DNA from: Isochrysis galbana
Taxonomy: Eukaryota; Haptophyta; Isochrysidales; Isochrysidaceae
NCBI GenBank assembly: GCA_018136815.1
Contig: CM030936.1
Location: 310,001-374,000 of the forward strand
Direction of reading: 5' to 3'
Length of the DNA stretch: 64,000 nt
Below are positions 30,701-41,559 of the stretch, piece after piece. The position numbers were made by a program, and so were the translations under genes. The first letter of the stretch is position 1; every line of letters begins with the position of its first letter. The notes beneath the pieces were generated by a model. It was not told the origin of the DNA and searched no databases. It worked only from the letters and a program-made list of their open reading frames with translations.

Positions 30701-31455
30701 GCGCCGCCGAGCTTGAGGCATGGCGCGAGGCGGTAGCACAGGCTGCCGTTGCGGAGGAGGCGCGGCATGCTCAGCTCGAGCAGGCGCGCAAAGAGAGCGA
30801 GGCGCGCGCTGCGGCAGCAGCAGAGCAGCGGCGAGAGAACGACGAGCGCGAGGCGGCGCGGCGGCGCAAGGAGCTGCTACGCGAGCATCAGCGCATGGTA
30901 GCCGCAGCGCGAGAGGCGGAGGCGCGAGAGACTGGGGAGCTGGTCGCCGGCTCATATGTAAAAAAAGTCGAGGCCACGATCGGCGTGGAGGCGATGCGAG
31001 CCGCCGCCGCCGCCGCTGCGCGCGCCAACCCGCCTGCGCCCAAGCCGATCACGCCGACCGAGGCTGTATCTTCATCCTCGACGGGCGCCACTGGCGCCCC
31101 TTCCATGGCGGCCCCTGTCGCCGCGACTGCTGCTACGGCTGTGCACTCGCTCGCCAAGTGCGGTTACTGGTTCGAGGACTCCGGCGACACGGTCAAGGTG
31201 ACAGTCCCCCTTGCGGACGCATGTGGCAGTGGAGAGCTGCCCAAGGATTGCGCGTCTTGCGACTTCAACCGGCTGGGCGCTAGACTGGAAGTCCGGCTGC
31301 CGAGCGGTACCCACGTGCTCACGCTTCCTGAGCTCTTCAAGGAGATCGTACCTGACCAGAGCGAGCTCAAGCTGCGCTTCAAGACAAAGCGGGCAGCGCT
31401 CATTATGAAGAAGCGCGAGCCGGGGAACGCATGGCCTAAGCTCGCAGCCGTGTGA
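27739..31455 (+). CDS. J-domain co-chaperone with Cys-rich module and three CS (p23-like) domains
   Basis: Six exons: 27739-27945, 28526-28792, 28940-29130, 29219-29393, 29496-29699, 29842-31455, total 885 residues in frame. Intron 1 appears to use a GC donor (GAGCAG|GCGCGT); the others are GT-AG. Residues 28-95 form a J domain with HPD at 61-63 and TAYDVLSDEDQRRNYD. Next comes a Cys-rich module (CILC, CPC, CYACGMTFCQMC, then H and C) that probably binds zinc. CS-like domain 1 (TYWAWSQTRYTVHLAVWLP) spans exons 4-5, domain 2 (SEWHEVTVSVVVPEES) opens exon 6, and domain 3 (CGYWFEDSGDTVKVTVPL) ends the protein. An acidic and Arg/Ala/Glu coiled-coil stretch separates domains 2 and 3. J domains stimulate Hsp70 and CS domains bind Hsp90 or clients, so a bridging co-chaperone is inferred. 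The first Met is uncertain. Confidence 0.85.
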
Positions 31456-32264
31456 GACGGCGGCGCGCTCGTCGGTGTGCATGTTGTCCTAGGCGATGAG
31501 GCAGGCGGGACGTAGCGATCGCGGTGCCTCGCCAGCTAACGGGCGACTCCTCCCCCTCCCTAGGCTCGTAGCCGTGCCGGTGATGGCCGGTAGCACAGAT
31601 GGTAAGGGGACCAAGACATTTCCAAAGCTGTGCCTCAACGCACGGTCCAGCGCCGTCACAAGCGCCGAGTAGCCCTCGACTCGCCGCCCGCAGCCAAGAC
31701 AGGGTATAGGCGATCTCTTTTTCGAGGTGTAGACGACCAGGGCGAGGGCTATTTGCATCTCGAGTTAATATCATATGGCATGTGTGCACACGTCTGTGTG
31801 GTGTATACCAGTACCGCTACCTGCTACATTTGGCGTGCTTGGTGCATGTTGGGGGCAAGGCCCCAAAAGTGGCTCGTCAATGCAGTGGCGCCTAATGTGT
31901 TGGCCATTGTGGATGCGGCCGTGTAGCGGGCCCTCGTTGCCTTGCTTTTTGTTTCCGGATGTAACGCTGCTATTAACGCATGCTTGGGCTAAGCTAGAGG
32001 CTAGAATAATGATGATATCTATGAGCTTGTTACTTGTTATTGTTATGATATGTGCCATGACCTAGCCAACCCCTTTTAGCTAAGCATTTGGACACAAGCC
32101 TTTCGCATTTGCATTTGCTCAGCCCCGGGCCAGCATCTAATTGCAATAAATGAGCTAAAATGACTGAATCGTTGAGCTATTAGATGTAACTACACTAATT
32201 AATCTTATTGAGCTGATGGGTCGCCATGCTACCTTTCGTGCCCCGATGACGCCAGACCCGCGGC
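31456..32264. other. Intergenic, no gene seen
   Basis: Spacer between convergent genes. No frame with recognisable content. Confidence 0.4.
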
Positions 32265-32395
32265 GAAGACGATTGAACGCTTTTCCACGTGTTGAGTGGC
32301 GACGATTGAACGCTCTTCCTCCACGTGTTGGTGGTGGTGACGATTGAGCGCTTTTCCACATGTTGGGTGGTGACGATTGAACGCTTCTCGTTGCC
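32265..32395. repeat. GCGTTCAATC minisatellite, locus 2 (reverse)
   Basis: Four units of GATTGAACGCTTTTCCACGT with GTTGGTGGTGAC-type spacers, the reverse complement of the arrays at 11430 and 41360. Confidence 0.75.
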
Positions 32396-32707
32396 TCGCG
32401 TCTTCGAACGTGGGCTACAGACTTGATGCTGTGAGTCATCAAATGTCGATCCATAGTTTTGTTTTTACACTAAGGGCGCTCCACACCAGACAGCCATGGC
32501 ATACACAATACACAATACACAAGACGCAGCTCAAGCTTGCTAGTGTTTGCCACCGAAGCTTCATCCTTTGCCTTGACGCATGCCACTTCAGCTAATGGCG
32601 GTTGCATGCACTATCATCATAGGATTTAACGACTCACCGCCGCCCCTTGATGTGACTTTTATGCAGACGCTCCTGACATGGCTTCCGCGCCCACTCCTCT
32701 GCCTCTT
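32396..32707. other. 3' flank, no gene seen
   Basis: Short CACAATACACAATACACAAG repeat near 32502. Otherwise unremarkable. Confidence 0.35.
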
Positions 32708-35263
32708 CTAATAATATTCATCCCAGTCTTGGCCATCAACAATGTAGTCGCCGGGCATCTCCAACTCAGTCGGGATGGAGCCAATCTTTTCGTCTGGGGC
32801 ATTCTCGAGAAAGCGCTCGTATAGGGCGAGGAGCGATCGGCCCCGTGCCACAATACTCACTGGCGTCACCAGTGAGAAACAGCGCCGCGAGTCTACCAAC
32901 TTGCCAAAGCGCGCGTGCGCTGGGAGCGCGCGCGCCGTGCCGCCGGCATAAACGCGTAGGAGCGCACGAGGCGCCTCGAAGAGGCGGGCGGCAGGCGACA
33001 GTGTGGCGGAGAGCGCGCCGTCCACGGAGGGCCACACAAAGAAGCCGCCGCTGCCCTCCTCGCCACTGCCGCCGACGGCGCGCTCGCCATCAATAGAGGT
33101 TGTCTGGCCAAGTCGGAACTCGATCCGGCCGTCCATGGAGTAGAACCCTGGGCGCAGGCCGTAGTCCGATGTGGTCAGGTGCGCGACAATTTTGTAGTAG
33201 GTACGCCGTGATGGCTTGTGCAACCCGAGAAGCCGCGCGACTTCAGGCCGCAGAGTCGGCGGCGCACCCAGTGCGCGCATCGCTTCGGCAAGCCGGTCCA
33301 TCGCCCGTGTCTCGCTCTCCTCCGCATGCACCCACGCCTTGAGAAGGCCGCCACCCCTGAGGCGTCTGCCACCCCAAACGCCGGCCTCGCGGGCACCGCC
33401 GCCTATGGCACGTTCGGCACGATGACCGGGCGGACACTCCTCAGCAGCAAGCCGGCAGCGAGGGCTTCTCGCGCTCAATGGCCCTCCGGGCTGTGACGGG
33501 GACTTCGCACGCGGCAGTGCGTGCCCTGCGTGGCTCTCGCCGTCATGGATTCGGGGCGGCGCTGGGATGGCAAATTCGCCGCCGTAACGCGAGCGGGCGG
33601 CTGCAGAGATGTGCCGCTGTTCACGCCTTGCTGCCACCTCCAGCTGCGTGTCGAGGCCTGAGCCGCCCGCATACCACCCACGGGGCTCACCGCGCCTCCG
33701 CACGCCTGCAGGTTCGCTAGTTCCGGCCCACTCCCTGCCTCCGCCCGGCACGCATCGCCCGCGGCCAAGGCCTCCTTGCCAACGTAGCATCTTGGCGACA
33801 GATCGGGCATCGCCCGCTGTCTCGCGCCACTGCGCTGTGGGCGAGGCCACGTCGAGCATGCCGTCGTAAGGTCTAGTGCGAGCTGATGGTCCGCCGCCCG
33901 CCCACGGCTCGGCCGCCGCGCGCCAGACGGCGCCGCCTCGCGCCTCGCCATCAGGCGCGCGTGAGCGGATGTCCTCGGTTTCGTCCGTACACATGCAAGG
34001 TGAGTGGACCTGGAAACGCTCGAAGCCCGATGCGTATTGCTCGGGCGACGCGCTCATCTCTGCGAGGAGCACGGCATCCGCATCTTCTGCGTCGTGGGAA
34101 TTCGCGCTTGTGCCGGCGGCACGGCTTTCCGCCATTTCGCTGCGCATCCGGTCGCGCGCTAACTGCGCCTCGCGTAGCTCCGATGCGATGCGTTGCGCCA
34201 CGCGTGGGTGCGGTGCCCCGACGCTCGGCGTCGAGTCGTTGAGCATGCGCGCCGCCTCTGCCAGCCGCGCGCGTGCGGCTCCGACCCCTTCATCTACCTG
34301 ATCGAGGTGGGGGCGTGGCACGCCACCGTCCATGCCAGGGCCACGCAACGTCACACCGACGGGCCAGCAGTCTCCAGGCTGGCCAGTGTCGCCGTAGGCG
34401 CCGCACCATCCCCCGTGCATGGACTGAGGCGAGCTTGTATTGCGCAGCTGGGGTGCGGCGGCAGCGCGTTCACCAAGGAGGGGCAGCTCGTCCGAGTCTT
34501 CCCTCCACATGAGCGGCGAGGAGTCCAACTTGGTGAAGGCGGCCGCGTGGCGCATGCGCCACTCGGCCAGGCCACGCGCCTGCCTTGGCCGAATGTCGAC
34601 GTCCCTGTTGCCGCCATCGCTGGCACGCTCAGTGGTGCGCTGGTACTCTAGGCCGTCACTAGCCGGTGCTCGTCGCGGATCACGCTCGACCTTTCCGTTC
34701 ATTGTCCCGTCGCACTCGCGGAGGTCAGCCTCAAATGCGGCTGCTACCAAGCTCGCTGCGACAGCGTGGCGCCGAGCCTGCTTAGCGCGCATCGACATTC
34801 CGATCTGGTCTTCCTCTGCCTCGGTGGTGGCAGGCGGCGCTGTCGCCATAGGTCCGTTGGATGGCTGCAGGAGGTCCCGCTTGAGAGCCTGGCTGTGGTG
34901 GCGGAGTGCAGCAATCCTGTGGTCCGCCTCCAGCAATGCCTGCGCCTCCAGCGGCTCAGCGCAGCGCTCGGCGGCGCGCTGCGATGCTCGACCAAAGAGC
35001 TGCTGTTCTGGCACGGCCGCGCGCTGCGCCGACGCGAGCGCCGCACACCCCGCGAAGGCGGCGATCGCCTCGCGCTGCAGCTGTCGGCCTCCGTTGGTGG
35101 CGGCTGGCGGTGGAGTGGGCGGTGACGGCTGAGGCTCGAGCAGCTCTCGGCGGAGAATGTGAGCCTCCTGGCGCTCCACGAGCGGATTCGTGGGCGTCCC
35201 GGCCGAGAGCTCGGCGAGCGCCTCGTCTCTCGCGGCACGCCACCGTATCACCTCTGCCTCCAT
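32708..35263 (-). CDS. Unrecognised 851-residue protein
   Basis: One long open exon on the minus strand. Start chosen at MEAEVIRWRAARDEALAELS, because the in-frame stretch further upstream is simple-sequence (THTRAHARTHIH). The first ~450 residues are Ala/Arg/Glu-rich and largely helical with repeated basic and acidic patches. The middle is Gly/Arg/Ser-rich and looks disordered. The last ~150 residues look folded: TYYKIVAHLTTSDYGLRPGF, FFVWPSVDGALSATLSPAAR and LLALYERFLENAPDEKIGSI, ending acidic (DGQDWDEYY). No family was recognised. The 2.5-kb uninterrupted frame with codon use like its neighbours supports a real gene. Confidence 0.65.
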   Translation of the reverse strand: MEAEVIRWRAARDEALAELSAGTPTNPLVERQEAHILRRELLEPQPSPPTPPPAATNGGRQLQREAIAAFAGCAALASAQRAAVPEQQLFGRASQRAAERCAEPLEAQALLEADHRIAALRHHSQALKRDLLQPSNGPMATAPPATTEAEEDQIGMSMRAKQARRHAVAASLVAAAFEADLRECDGTMNGKVERDPRRAPASDGLEYQRTTERASDGGNRDVDIRPRQARGLAEWRMRHAAAFTKLDSSPLMWREDSDELPLLGERAAAAPQLRNTSSPQSMHGGWCGAYGDTGQPGDCWPVGVTLRGPGMDGGVPRPHLDQVDEGVGAARARLAEAARMLNDSTPSVGAPHPRVAQRIASELREAQLARDRMRSEMAESRAAGTSANSHDAEDADAVLLAEMSASPEQYASGFERFQVHSPCMCTDETEDIRSRAPDGEARGGAVWRAAAEPWAGGGPSARTRPYDGMLDVASPTAQWRETAGDARSVAKMLRWQGGLGRGRCVPGGGREWAGTSEPAGVRRRGEPRGWYAGGSGLDTQLEVAARREQRHISAAARSRYGGEFAIPAPPRIHDGESHAGHALPRAKSPSQPGGPLSARSPRCRLAAEECPPGHRAERAIGGGAREAGVWGGRRLRGGGLLKAWVHAEESETRAMDRLAEAMRALGAPPTLRPEVARLLGLHKPSRRTYYKIVAHLTTSDYGLRPGFYSMDGRIEFRLGQTTSIDGERAVGGSGEEGSGGFFVWPSVDGALSATLSPAARLFEAPRALLRVYAGGTARALPAHARFGKLVDSRRCFSLVTPVSIVARGRSLLALYERFLENAPDEKIGSIPTELEMPGDYIVDGQDWDEYY

Positions 35264-35911
35264 TGGGAGGGTGGGAGGAGCGGAGGAGGGGAGGTGGGGG
35301 CGGCGGGGGGGGGGGGGGGAGGGGACCTCCTGAGAGTGGGCAAAAGGCGCGAAGGAGAGGAGGAGAGATCGGCAGGGGCAAGTATTTATGTGTGGGGGGG
35401 GTAGAATGTGAATGTGCGTGCGTGCGTGCGCGCGCGTGTGTGTGTATGTGTGTGAGAGAGAGAGAGGGAGGAGAGACGCGAGAGGTGAGAGGTGAGAGGG
35501 CAAAGCGGCCGACGGGCGGCGGGGGGGGCGTCAAATACAAGTCCTGGCTGGATATAAATAACACGCGGGTGTGAGGACCTTGTCAGCTGGAACGATTCGC
35601 CCGAGATCCAACGACGCGGGGCGAAGGGGGAGAAGGGGGGGTTGGCGGGAGAGGGTTCGCGGGAAGGCGGGAAGGGGGGGCGGGGGGGCCAGTGATGGTG
35701 CATCAGTACTGATCTCAGTTTTTTACTTCAGTATCAGTGCACCTCGAGCTGATAACTGATGTCAGCAGCTTGGAGCGGGAAGAAAACAAAACACACAGAC
35801 CCCTTTTTACTATCTACAGCCAAAGAAAAAAATGGGTAAAACCAGCCTGTTTCTGTTTCAGATTACAGATTTGAAGTTTGAACCTGGTTCCCAGCAACAT
35901 ATACATATACA
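35264..35911. other. Upstream of the 851-residue gene; simple repeats
   Basis: Poly-G at 35308-35321, a GTGC/GTGT-rich run followed by GA repeats (35405-35470), and more G tracts to 35690. This is presumably 5' UTR and promoter. No other gene. Confidence 0.4.
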
Positions 35912-35919
35912 TATACTGC

Positions 35920-36115
35920 CCTAGATGGGAAATACGTATTTACCGTATTTGGCCAGAGATCAAATACATATGTATTTGGCTGTATTTGAAGTGTGTCCTG
36001 GGTAGTGGGTAGTAGGCGTCGAATGTATTTCAAATGTATTTGGCCGGAGGCCAAATACATATGTATTTGGCTGTATTTGCAGGCCCCTGCCCTTGCACCG
36101 TATTTCCCATCTAGG
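35920..36115. mobile_element. hAT-like MITE, 196 bp, 8-bp target duplication TATACTGC
   Basis: TATACTGC flanks both ends (35912-35919, 36116-36123). Terminal inverted repeats are CCTAGATGGGAAATACG on both sides, perfect over 17 bp. The interior carries repeated GTATTTGG/CCAAATAC motifs, including two CCAAATACATATGTATTTGG palindromes. There is no coding capacity. The same TIR sequence occurs inside the fold-back element near 7425 and 7770. Confidence 0.92.
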
Positions 36116-36123
36116 TATACTGC

Positions 36124-36784
36124 ACTCTCCATGCCACTTGCCACTTGAGCCGCGAGGGGCCCGTTATCGGAAAGGCACACTGCGTTTTCTCGTATTTAGT
36201 ATTTAGTATTTATGTTTGCACCAAAGACACAAGGAGACACAAGTTGTACACAAGTCATTGATATCAGCTGACATTCTGCTTGCTCAGAGCCTTTGAAAGC
36301 CTTTGAGGTTTGAGGTTTGAGGTGATATTAGCGGATGGACCTCATCCGCTGACATCAGCTACTGAAAATCAGTGTAAGTGTAAGCTCGAAGTTGGTGTCA
36401 GCTGATGAATTGATGCATCATCACTGCTGTGTTGTATTCCTGCCCATCTGAAGGCTGTAGGCATGAATATTCGTGTAAGGTACGCGCTCACAATTACAAT
36501 TGAACAGTTCCCCGTGTTGCCACTGACGCACAAGACACACAGATTCGGAATCTCCATGGTCTCAAGTCCAGGTTTGCAGGTTTTGGTCTCGAAATTTGCG
36601 ATTCGAATTTTGTTTTTGTTGTTACTATAATTGTTGGCTCGTTTAAGGAAATAAACCGGCATGACTTCGACTTCTCGTTCTGCAGTCGCTCTGCGAGACT
36701 CTCTCTCTCTCTCTCTCCGTCCGCCTCTCCTCGGCCGACGGCAGGAAGATTCGTCCAAAACATTCTCCGGTCCCAAGATATCTC
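36124..36784. other. AT-richer spacer
   Basis: Lower GC than most of the window. Short GAGGTTTGAGGTTTGAGGT tandem near 36306, CT run at 36700. No assigned gene. Confidence 0.35.
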
Positions 36785-37267
36785 GTGGGGGGTCTCTCCG
36801 CGCTCCGCGAGAGAAAGGACGCGATCTCGCTCCGAGATCGGCCTCGCGCCCTCCCACGCTACATCGAGAATTTTGTACTTACCAACCATGAAATTATCAC
36901 CGACTTAAAAACAGAACTGCGAGAATTCCAGGAAAAATACGACAAAGTCTTAGAAGAATACGTCCCGGTATTCAATAAAAAGAACCTGCTATCACTACTT
37001 AGCAATGATACTTCGGCTTCCGAACTAGAACAGAGGCTATCCAAACTGCAACAGAAGCTAAACTTGTTCATTGAGACCGCCAGTAAGCACTCTCAAGAAT
37101 ATGCCGGCAAATTTATTCGTGAACTTTCTAATCTAAACAAAGAATACAAGGACGTAATCGATAAAGCTTACGAAGAATATGAGGCAATACGCGGAGGAAA
37201 CGGGGCAACACCTCTTGAAGGGCGTGTCTCCGCGAAAGAGCGGACACCGCCGCCTGCAAGTATATGA
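36785..37267 (+). CDS. AT-rich coiled-coil ORF of unknown origin
   Basis: 160 codons. Residues 30-140 form an amphipathic coiled coil: EIITDLKTELREFQEKYDKV, then SELEQRLSKLQQKLNLF and IRELSNLNKEYKDVIDKAYE. The stretch is rich in Lys, Asn and Ile codons with A/T third positions, unlike all neighbours. The first ~25 residues (Arg-rich) may not be translated; an intron or a later start is possible. It could be a transferred gene, an element's structural protein or a host gene in an AT-rich island. No family was recognised. Confidence 0.45.
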   Translation: MGGLSALRERKDAISLRDRPRALPRYIENFVLTNHEIITDLKTELREFQEKYDKVLEEYVPVFNKKNLLSLLSNDTSASELEQRLSKLQQKLNLFIETASKHSQEYAGKFIRELSNLNKEYKDVIDKAYEEYEAIRGGNGATPLEGRVSAKERTPPPASI

Positions 37268-37289
37268 GACGTCCCCGTCGGAGAGCACC

Positions 37290-37462
37290 CCCCTCGCTCG
37301 TCAGATATTTTTTGGGGCGGGCGCGTGGAGAGAGAGAGAGAGGCATGACCTCTCCTTCGGGGTGCTCGCGGGGGGGCTCATGGTAGGGTGAGACTCCCCG
37401 CGGGAGGGGAAGAACGGAGGGAAAGGAGACCAAATGAAGGCAAGCCGCCTTAAACTTAGTTG
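37290..37462 (-). mobile_element. LINE 5'-end fragment
   Basis: On the minus strand it begins CAACTAAGTTTAAGGCGG, related to the family 5' end. It also holds CCAAATGAAGGCAA (plus strand near 37431), shared with 8247, 20496 and 61086. The inner boundary is unclear. Confidence 0.45.
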
Positions 37463-37786
37463 CTGGTACCACTCCATATGTGGGGAGGCAAGGAACACTG
37501 CCGCCTCACCAGTGGGGGGGGGGACGAGGTGATTAGAGATACGGCAGATACCACACCAAGGCTAACAAATCATGCCTAAATCATGCTAGCAGCAGCAAAG
37601 CACACACACTCGCATTCGCTGGCGCCTCCTTGCCGGTACGCACAACGCACCATCCGGGACGATCTACGAATACTCCAAAATGGATGGCGACTTGCACTAC
37701 AGGGCATGATCCATGACGCCGAATGGCCAGAAAAATTGCTATGCGAAGCGATACGTGATCCTCATGCCACCTGCTCCTCGCTGGTG
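37463..37786. other. 3' flank of the 582-residue gene
   Basis: Short poly-G at 37515. No gene supported. Confidence 0.35.
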
Positions 37787-39962
37787 TCAGGAGTCGTCAA
37801 GGCAGTTGATCTGGATGGCATCCGACGGCATTGCTGCACCTACATTTTCCTCAAGCTCAGCGTGCGGTGGTACAGACAGCACGCCGTCACGATACGCATA
37901 GGGCCGCGCGAAGAAGACGGAGGCCGCCGGGTCCCTTTGGTACACAATCTTGCCCTTAACGTACTTCGAGCGCGCAAAAGGATTAGACGTCCAGTCCTCT
38001 TGCCATATCAGGTGCACGTAGTAGTTGGAGCCAGATACTACGTCCACGATGAGCGCACGCGGGACGCCGGGCGACGGACCGACCTGGACGATCTCGAAGC
38101 GCAGCTTGCCGCCCCCGGCACGGTCGGCACGTGCGGCTGCATCGGCCCCTCCCCCGAGGGCGAAGAGGTCGGCAAACTGGGCATACAATGCGCGGGACCG
38201 GCCGGGGTCGTTCTTGTGCTCTCCCTTGAAGTGGCGATTCAGAGTCGCGCGTTCAAGCGCAGAGCCATCCAGCTTGTCAGGCTTAATCCACCTGCCACGG
38301 GACGCGGATACCGAGCAAGATTGCTCTTGGGGGTGCCATGCGGCCGCGAGGTGCGCGGGCACCATTCCGATGGTGGGTAGCGGGCGGGCGCGCACATAGC
38401 CCGGTTTCAAGTGCGGGGGCCAAAGGCTCGAACGCCGACGCTTGGGGCTGGGCGCACCAGAAGTCGAGCGTTGGCGAGGCCGTCTGCATGTGCGCATAAA
38501 GGACCGCCTGCATCCCGCAGAATGAATTGGGGCATCCCCCGCATACGACAAAGAGTGGTTGGCCCCGAGCACCTGAGGCGTGCACAGCAGTGTGGGTCGC
38601 GTTGGCAGGGCGCGCATGTGCGCAGCGTGAATGAGCGGGGTGGAGATGTGCACCGGGGGGCGGGCGGCGGCCTACACCTGTCTGAAGGTCCGTTACAGGA
38701 AGCGGCGAGTTGGCCACGATGGCCTGCAACACCGGAGCGACCCACCCAAACTCGTGCACTTTGTTCTTATTCAGTGCAGTCGAGAGCAGACGTACGGGCG
38801 TGCGTGCACCATGGCTATTGACGGGCAGCGACGATTCGACGAGGCCCTGTCCGCGCCGCGACGTCCGGAGCTTGGCCGCGGCGGACGCCACGTTGGACGC
38901 GTTCCGTGCCAGGTGCGCGATGGTCTCATGCTCGTGCGGTGCGTGCGCTGTTGACGCCAGCTCGGTGGCCGGACCCGCGCCATTGGCCGGCCTCCCGTTG
39001 GGCGATGAAGGTGCCTGGCGATGCGGCGCGACGTCGATGGTTGGCAGTGCGGGCTCGACCGCTGGGGAGAATTCGTGCAGCAGCGGTGGCGAGAAGACGC
39101 CCGCCCCGTCGTGCCGGCGTGGCGACGCATCGATGACCCCCTCGGGCAACACCGGCCCAGCGCGCACGCCGGCCGGTCCATGCGCGTTCTCGCCGTTGCG
39201 CCGGCCGAGCGGTGAGTCGTCAAGGACAATGGTGACCGACGCTACGGTCGCACCCTCAATGGCTGCCGCGCGTAAGCCGTCGTCCGCAGCCTCAGAGTGC
39301 CTGCGCGGCCCTCCGCTGGCGTGCTCGTCGGACGGCCCCCCAAGCGGGCCCGCACGACGTTTGCTGCCGTTGACCCGGAGCTCATCGAGTGAGTGCGTCG
39401 GCCCGTGCTCGGCCAGCTCGGCCACGAGCGGCCTGCGCGAGCTGAAGTCGCTAAGGGCGAAAGGAAGGAGGTAGGGCGTATGGGCAAACGAGACCCGCAT
39501 CTATCACACCTGCCAGCGGCGCACACGCAACCACAGCATGTGTTGCCCACCCAGTCTCTCCCTGACCCTTCCTTCCTCCCTTTCCCTCCCTTGTATCCTT
39601 CCCTCTCGTGTTCCTCGCTGCTTCTCTCCTTCGTTTTCCGTCTTTCTACCTGCCTGTCTTCCTCTTCACTCGCTCGCGCGGTCTCCCTCTCCTCCATCCC
39701 CCGCCCCACTCTCTCACCTGCTCTCGCTCCCCCTCCTCGCGGGCGAGTGCGGCGCGGCCCTGGCGTGCCTGTACTTATGCTTGGTGCCAAGCAGCTTCGA
39801 CTTGTCCGAGGAGAGGGCTGGAGCACGGCGAGCTGCTGCTGGAGCCTCGCAGAGAGAGGGCTCCTCCTCCTCCCCCCTGGGCTCCTCGATGAGTTTGAGC
39901 TCCGAGGTGATGAGCGAGGAGGGTGGGCAACAGCAGGGGAAGCAGGTGGCGAGCCACTCCAT
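37787..39962 (-). CDS. Unrecognised 582-residue protein with Cys-rich N-terminus
   Basis: Three exons, 39962-39775, 39450-38676 and 38572-37787, join with exact phases through GT-AG introns. The N-terminus MEWLATCFPCCCPPSS has a Cys cluster suited to S-acylation, which would tether the protein to membranes (inference). Residues 62-320 are low in complexity, with Ala, Pro and His. The C-terminal ~200 residues look folded and charged: RWIKPDKLDGSALERATLNR, then RSRALYAQFADLFALGGG, LRFEIVQVGPSPGVPRALIV, GSNYYVHLIWQEDWTSNPFA and KGKIVYQRDPAASVFFARPY. No known domain could be named. Exon 2 is fully open for 775 bp. Confidence 0.6.
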
Positions 39963-40794
39963 GGAGGAGGAGGGGGGAAAGGGGGAGGGGTGGAAACGGG
40001 GGATAGGAGGAAGGGAGAGGAGTAGAGGGGAGGGGCGGGGGGTGAAGAGGGAGGGAGAGGAGAAAGGAAGAGAGGGAGGGGGAGGCGGGAGGGAGCACGG
40101 AGGACCAAAAGAAGGAACGGAGATGGGAGACACCTAGAAAAAGGGTAGGATAGGAAGAAAGATGGGGAGAGAGTAGAGAAGAGAGAGCGCGGAGGAGGAG
40201 ACCGAGAGCTCGCCCTCTTCCTCTCGCGGTGAGTTCTCTCCTATCTTCTATCTTGTTGCTCTCTCTCTCTCCTCTCTTTTCTTCTTGTTCGAGGGGCCGA
40301 GCCCTCCGTGCTCCCTCCTCCCGAGTTTTGTTTTCCTGCTCGTACAATATTGGTTGCTGGGACATCCCGTCGGCGTCGGCCGGCGGGCGACACAAAAAGG
40401 ACGAGAGGAGAAGAAGAAGCGGGCGCATGCGCTGTAAGAACCCACTCGAGATACGAGAAGAGTAGGGCGTGAAGCGAGAAGAAGAGCGCCACAGAGCGAC
40501 GAGGACGAGAAAAAGACTTGGCGTTTCATTCCTTCCAAAGAAAATGAGCCAATTTACCATGTTTTCTCTCAGTCTCCTCGCTCTCTCTCTCATGAACTCC
40601 TGCTTCCTGCTTGCTCCGCTCTCTTGCGCACCAAGCTCTATCTTCTCCTACCCGATATTCAAGACGTTGTTCTCTTATATCTCCAGCCATCCTCGTGCCG
40701 CCCCACGCTCCACCACCACCACATCCTCCCTTTCCTTCCTTTTTGCAATAGCTCGCTTTTCTCTCTCTCTCCCGATTTCACGAGTTCTCCCTTT
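39963..40794. other. Purine/pyrimidine-rich flank, no gene proved
   Basis: GGGAGG-rich to 40200, then mixed. Open frames on both strands are Ser/Leu-rich and typical of biased sequence. Confidence 0.35.
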
Positions 40795-41170
40795 CGGATA
40801 AAGGTACCCAGCTTTGTAGGACCAGTCCTACAATGTAGGACGGCATTGCCCACGTGTAAACACAAACATTTGGTGGTATTCTGGCCTAACCATGGGCTTT
40901 TGGCTTACTTTGTGGATGTTCTCTTGAATTTGTTCTAGAGCACCAAAGCACCATTCATTCCCTCAACAGCTTCTTTTTTTCGCTCGCGCACCCTTGGTCG
41001 TCCGGTGGAAATGGGACCTGTCCTACGAATGCAAGAAGCCACCGATAATCCATGATGATGAGCTCCTCCCATCACCCATCAATCATGTCTTGAGGAGATG
41101 TAATGCAGTTCTTATTGCCCTTTGAGACCTTCAGTGATGCCTTAGCTTGGTTGAGAGGTCCAAGAGTCCG
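40795..41170 (+). repeat. Dispersed repeat family F, copy 1, with GTAGGAC hairpin
   Basis: It opens with GATAAAGGTACCCAGCTTTG and TGTAGGACCAGTCCTACA, followed by another TGTAGGACG. It continues with TGTCCTACGAAT, ATGATGAGCTCC and TTGAGACCTTCAGTG-like blocks in the same order as 44160-44600. No coding frame is shared. Confidence 0.6.
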
Positions 41171-41214
41171 TTTTGTTGCTATAGCGTCTCCAAACACAAA
41201 GCGCTAAATAAAAA

Positions 41215-41345
41215 TAAAACTCCTCCTCCGACTTGGGCGCATAGGCCTGAGCCAAAATATGTAGTTTTTCGTGCCCATATGTGAAAAAAATATATGGAAA
41301 ATGTGTGAAATGTTGCCCAAATGTGTGGAAAATATGTAGCTGTGG
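41215..41345. repeat. Remnant with AAATATGTAG-type motifs
   Basis: GCCCAAATGTGTGGAAAATA and AAAATATGTAGT-like phrases match the subterminal repeats of the hAT-like element at 53952-54463. No terminal repeats or target duplication were found, so it is a decayed piece. Confidence 0.5.
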
Positions 41346-41359
41346 GGGGGGGGGGGAAG

Positions 41360-41530
41360 GCGAGAAGCGCTCAATCACCCTCACCCACAGCATAGAAAAG
41401 CGTTCAATCACCATCAGCCTACACGTGGCACGTGCACGTGGGAACGCGTTCAATCGCCATCACCCCCACCGCATGGAAAAGCCTTCGAATCACCACCAGC
41501 CTACACATGGAAAAGCGTTCAATCGCCGTC
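41360..41530. repeat. GCGTTCAATC minisatellite, locus 3
   Basis: Five units nearly identical in order and spacer to 11430-11582, with one extra GCACGTGCACGTGG insertion. Confidence 0.8.
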
Positions 41531-41559
41531 CTCACCGCCACTGCCAACTATCTTTAAAA

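Noticed and set aside
35264-35503. N-terminal 80-residue extension of the 851-residue protein
   Set aside because: The codons come from CA/GT simple repeats and poly-Pro; likely 5' UTR.
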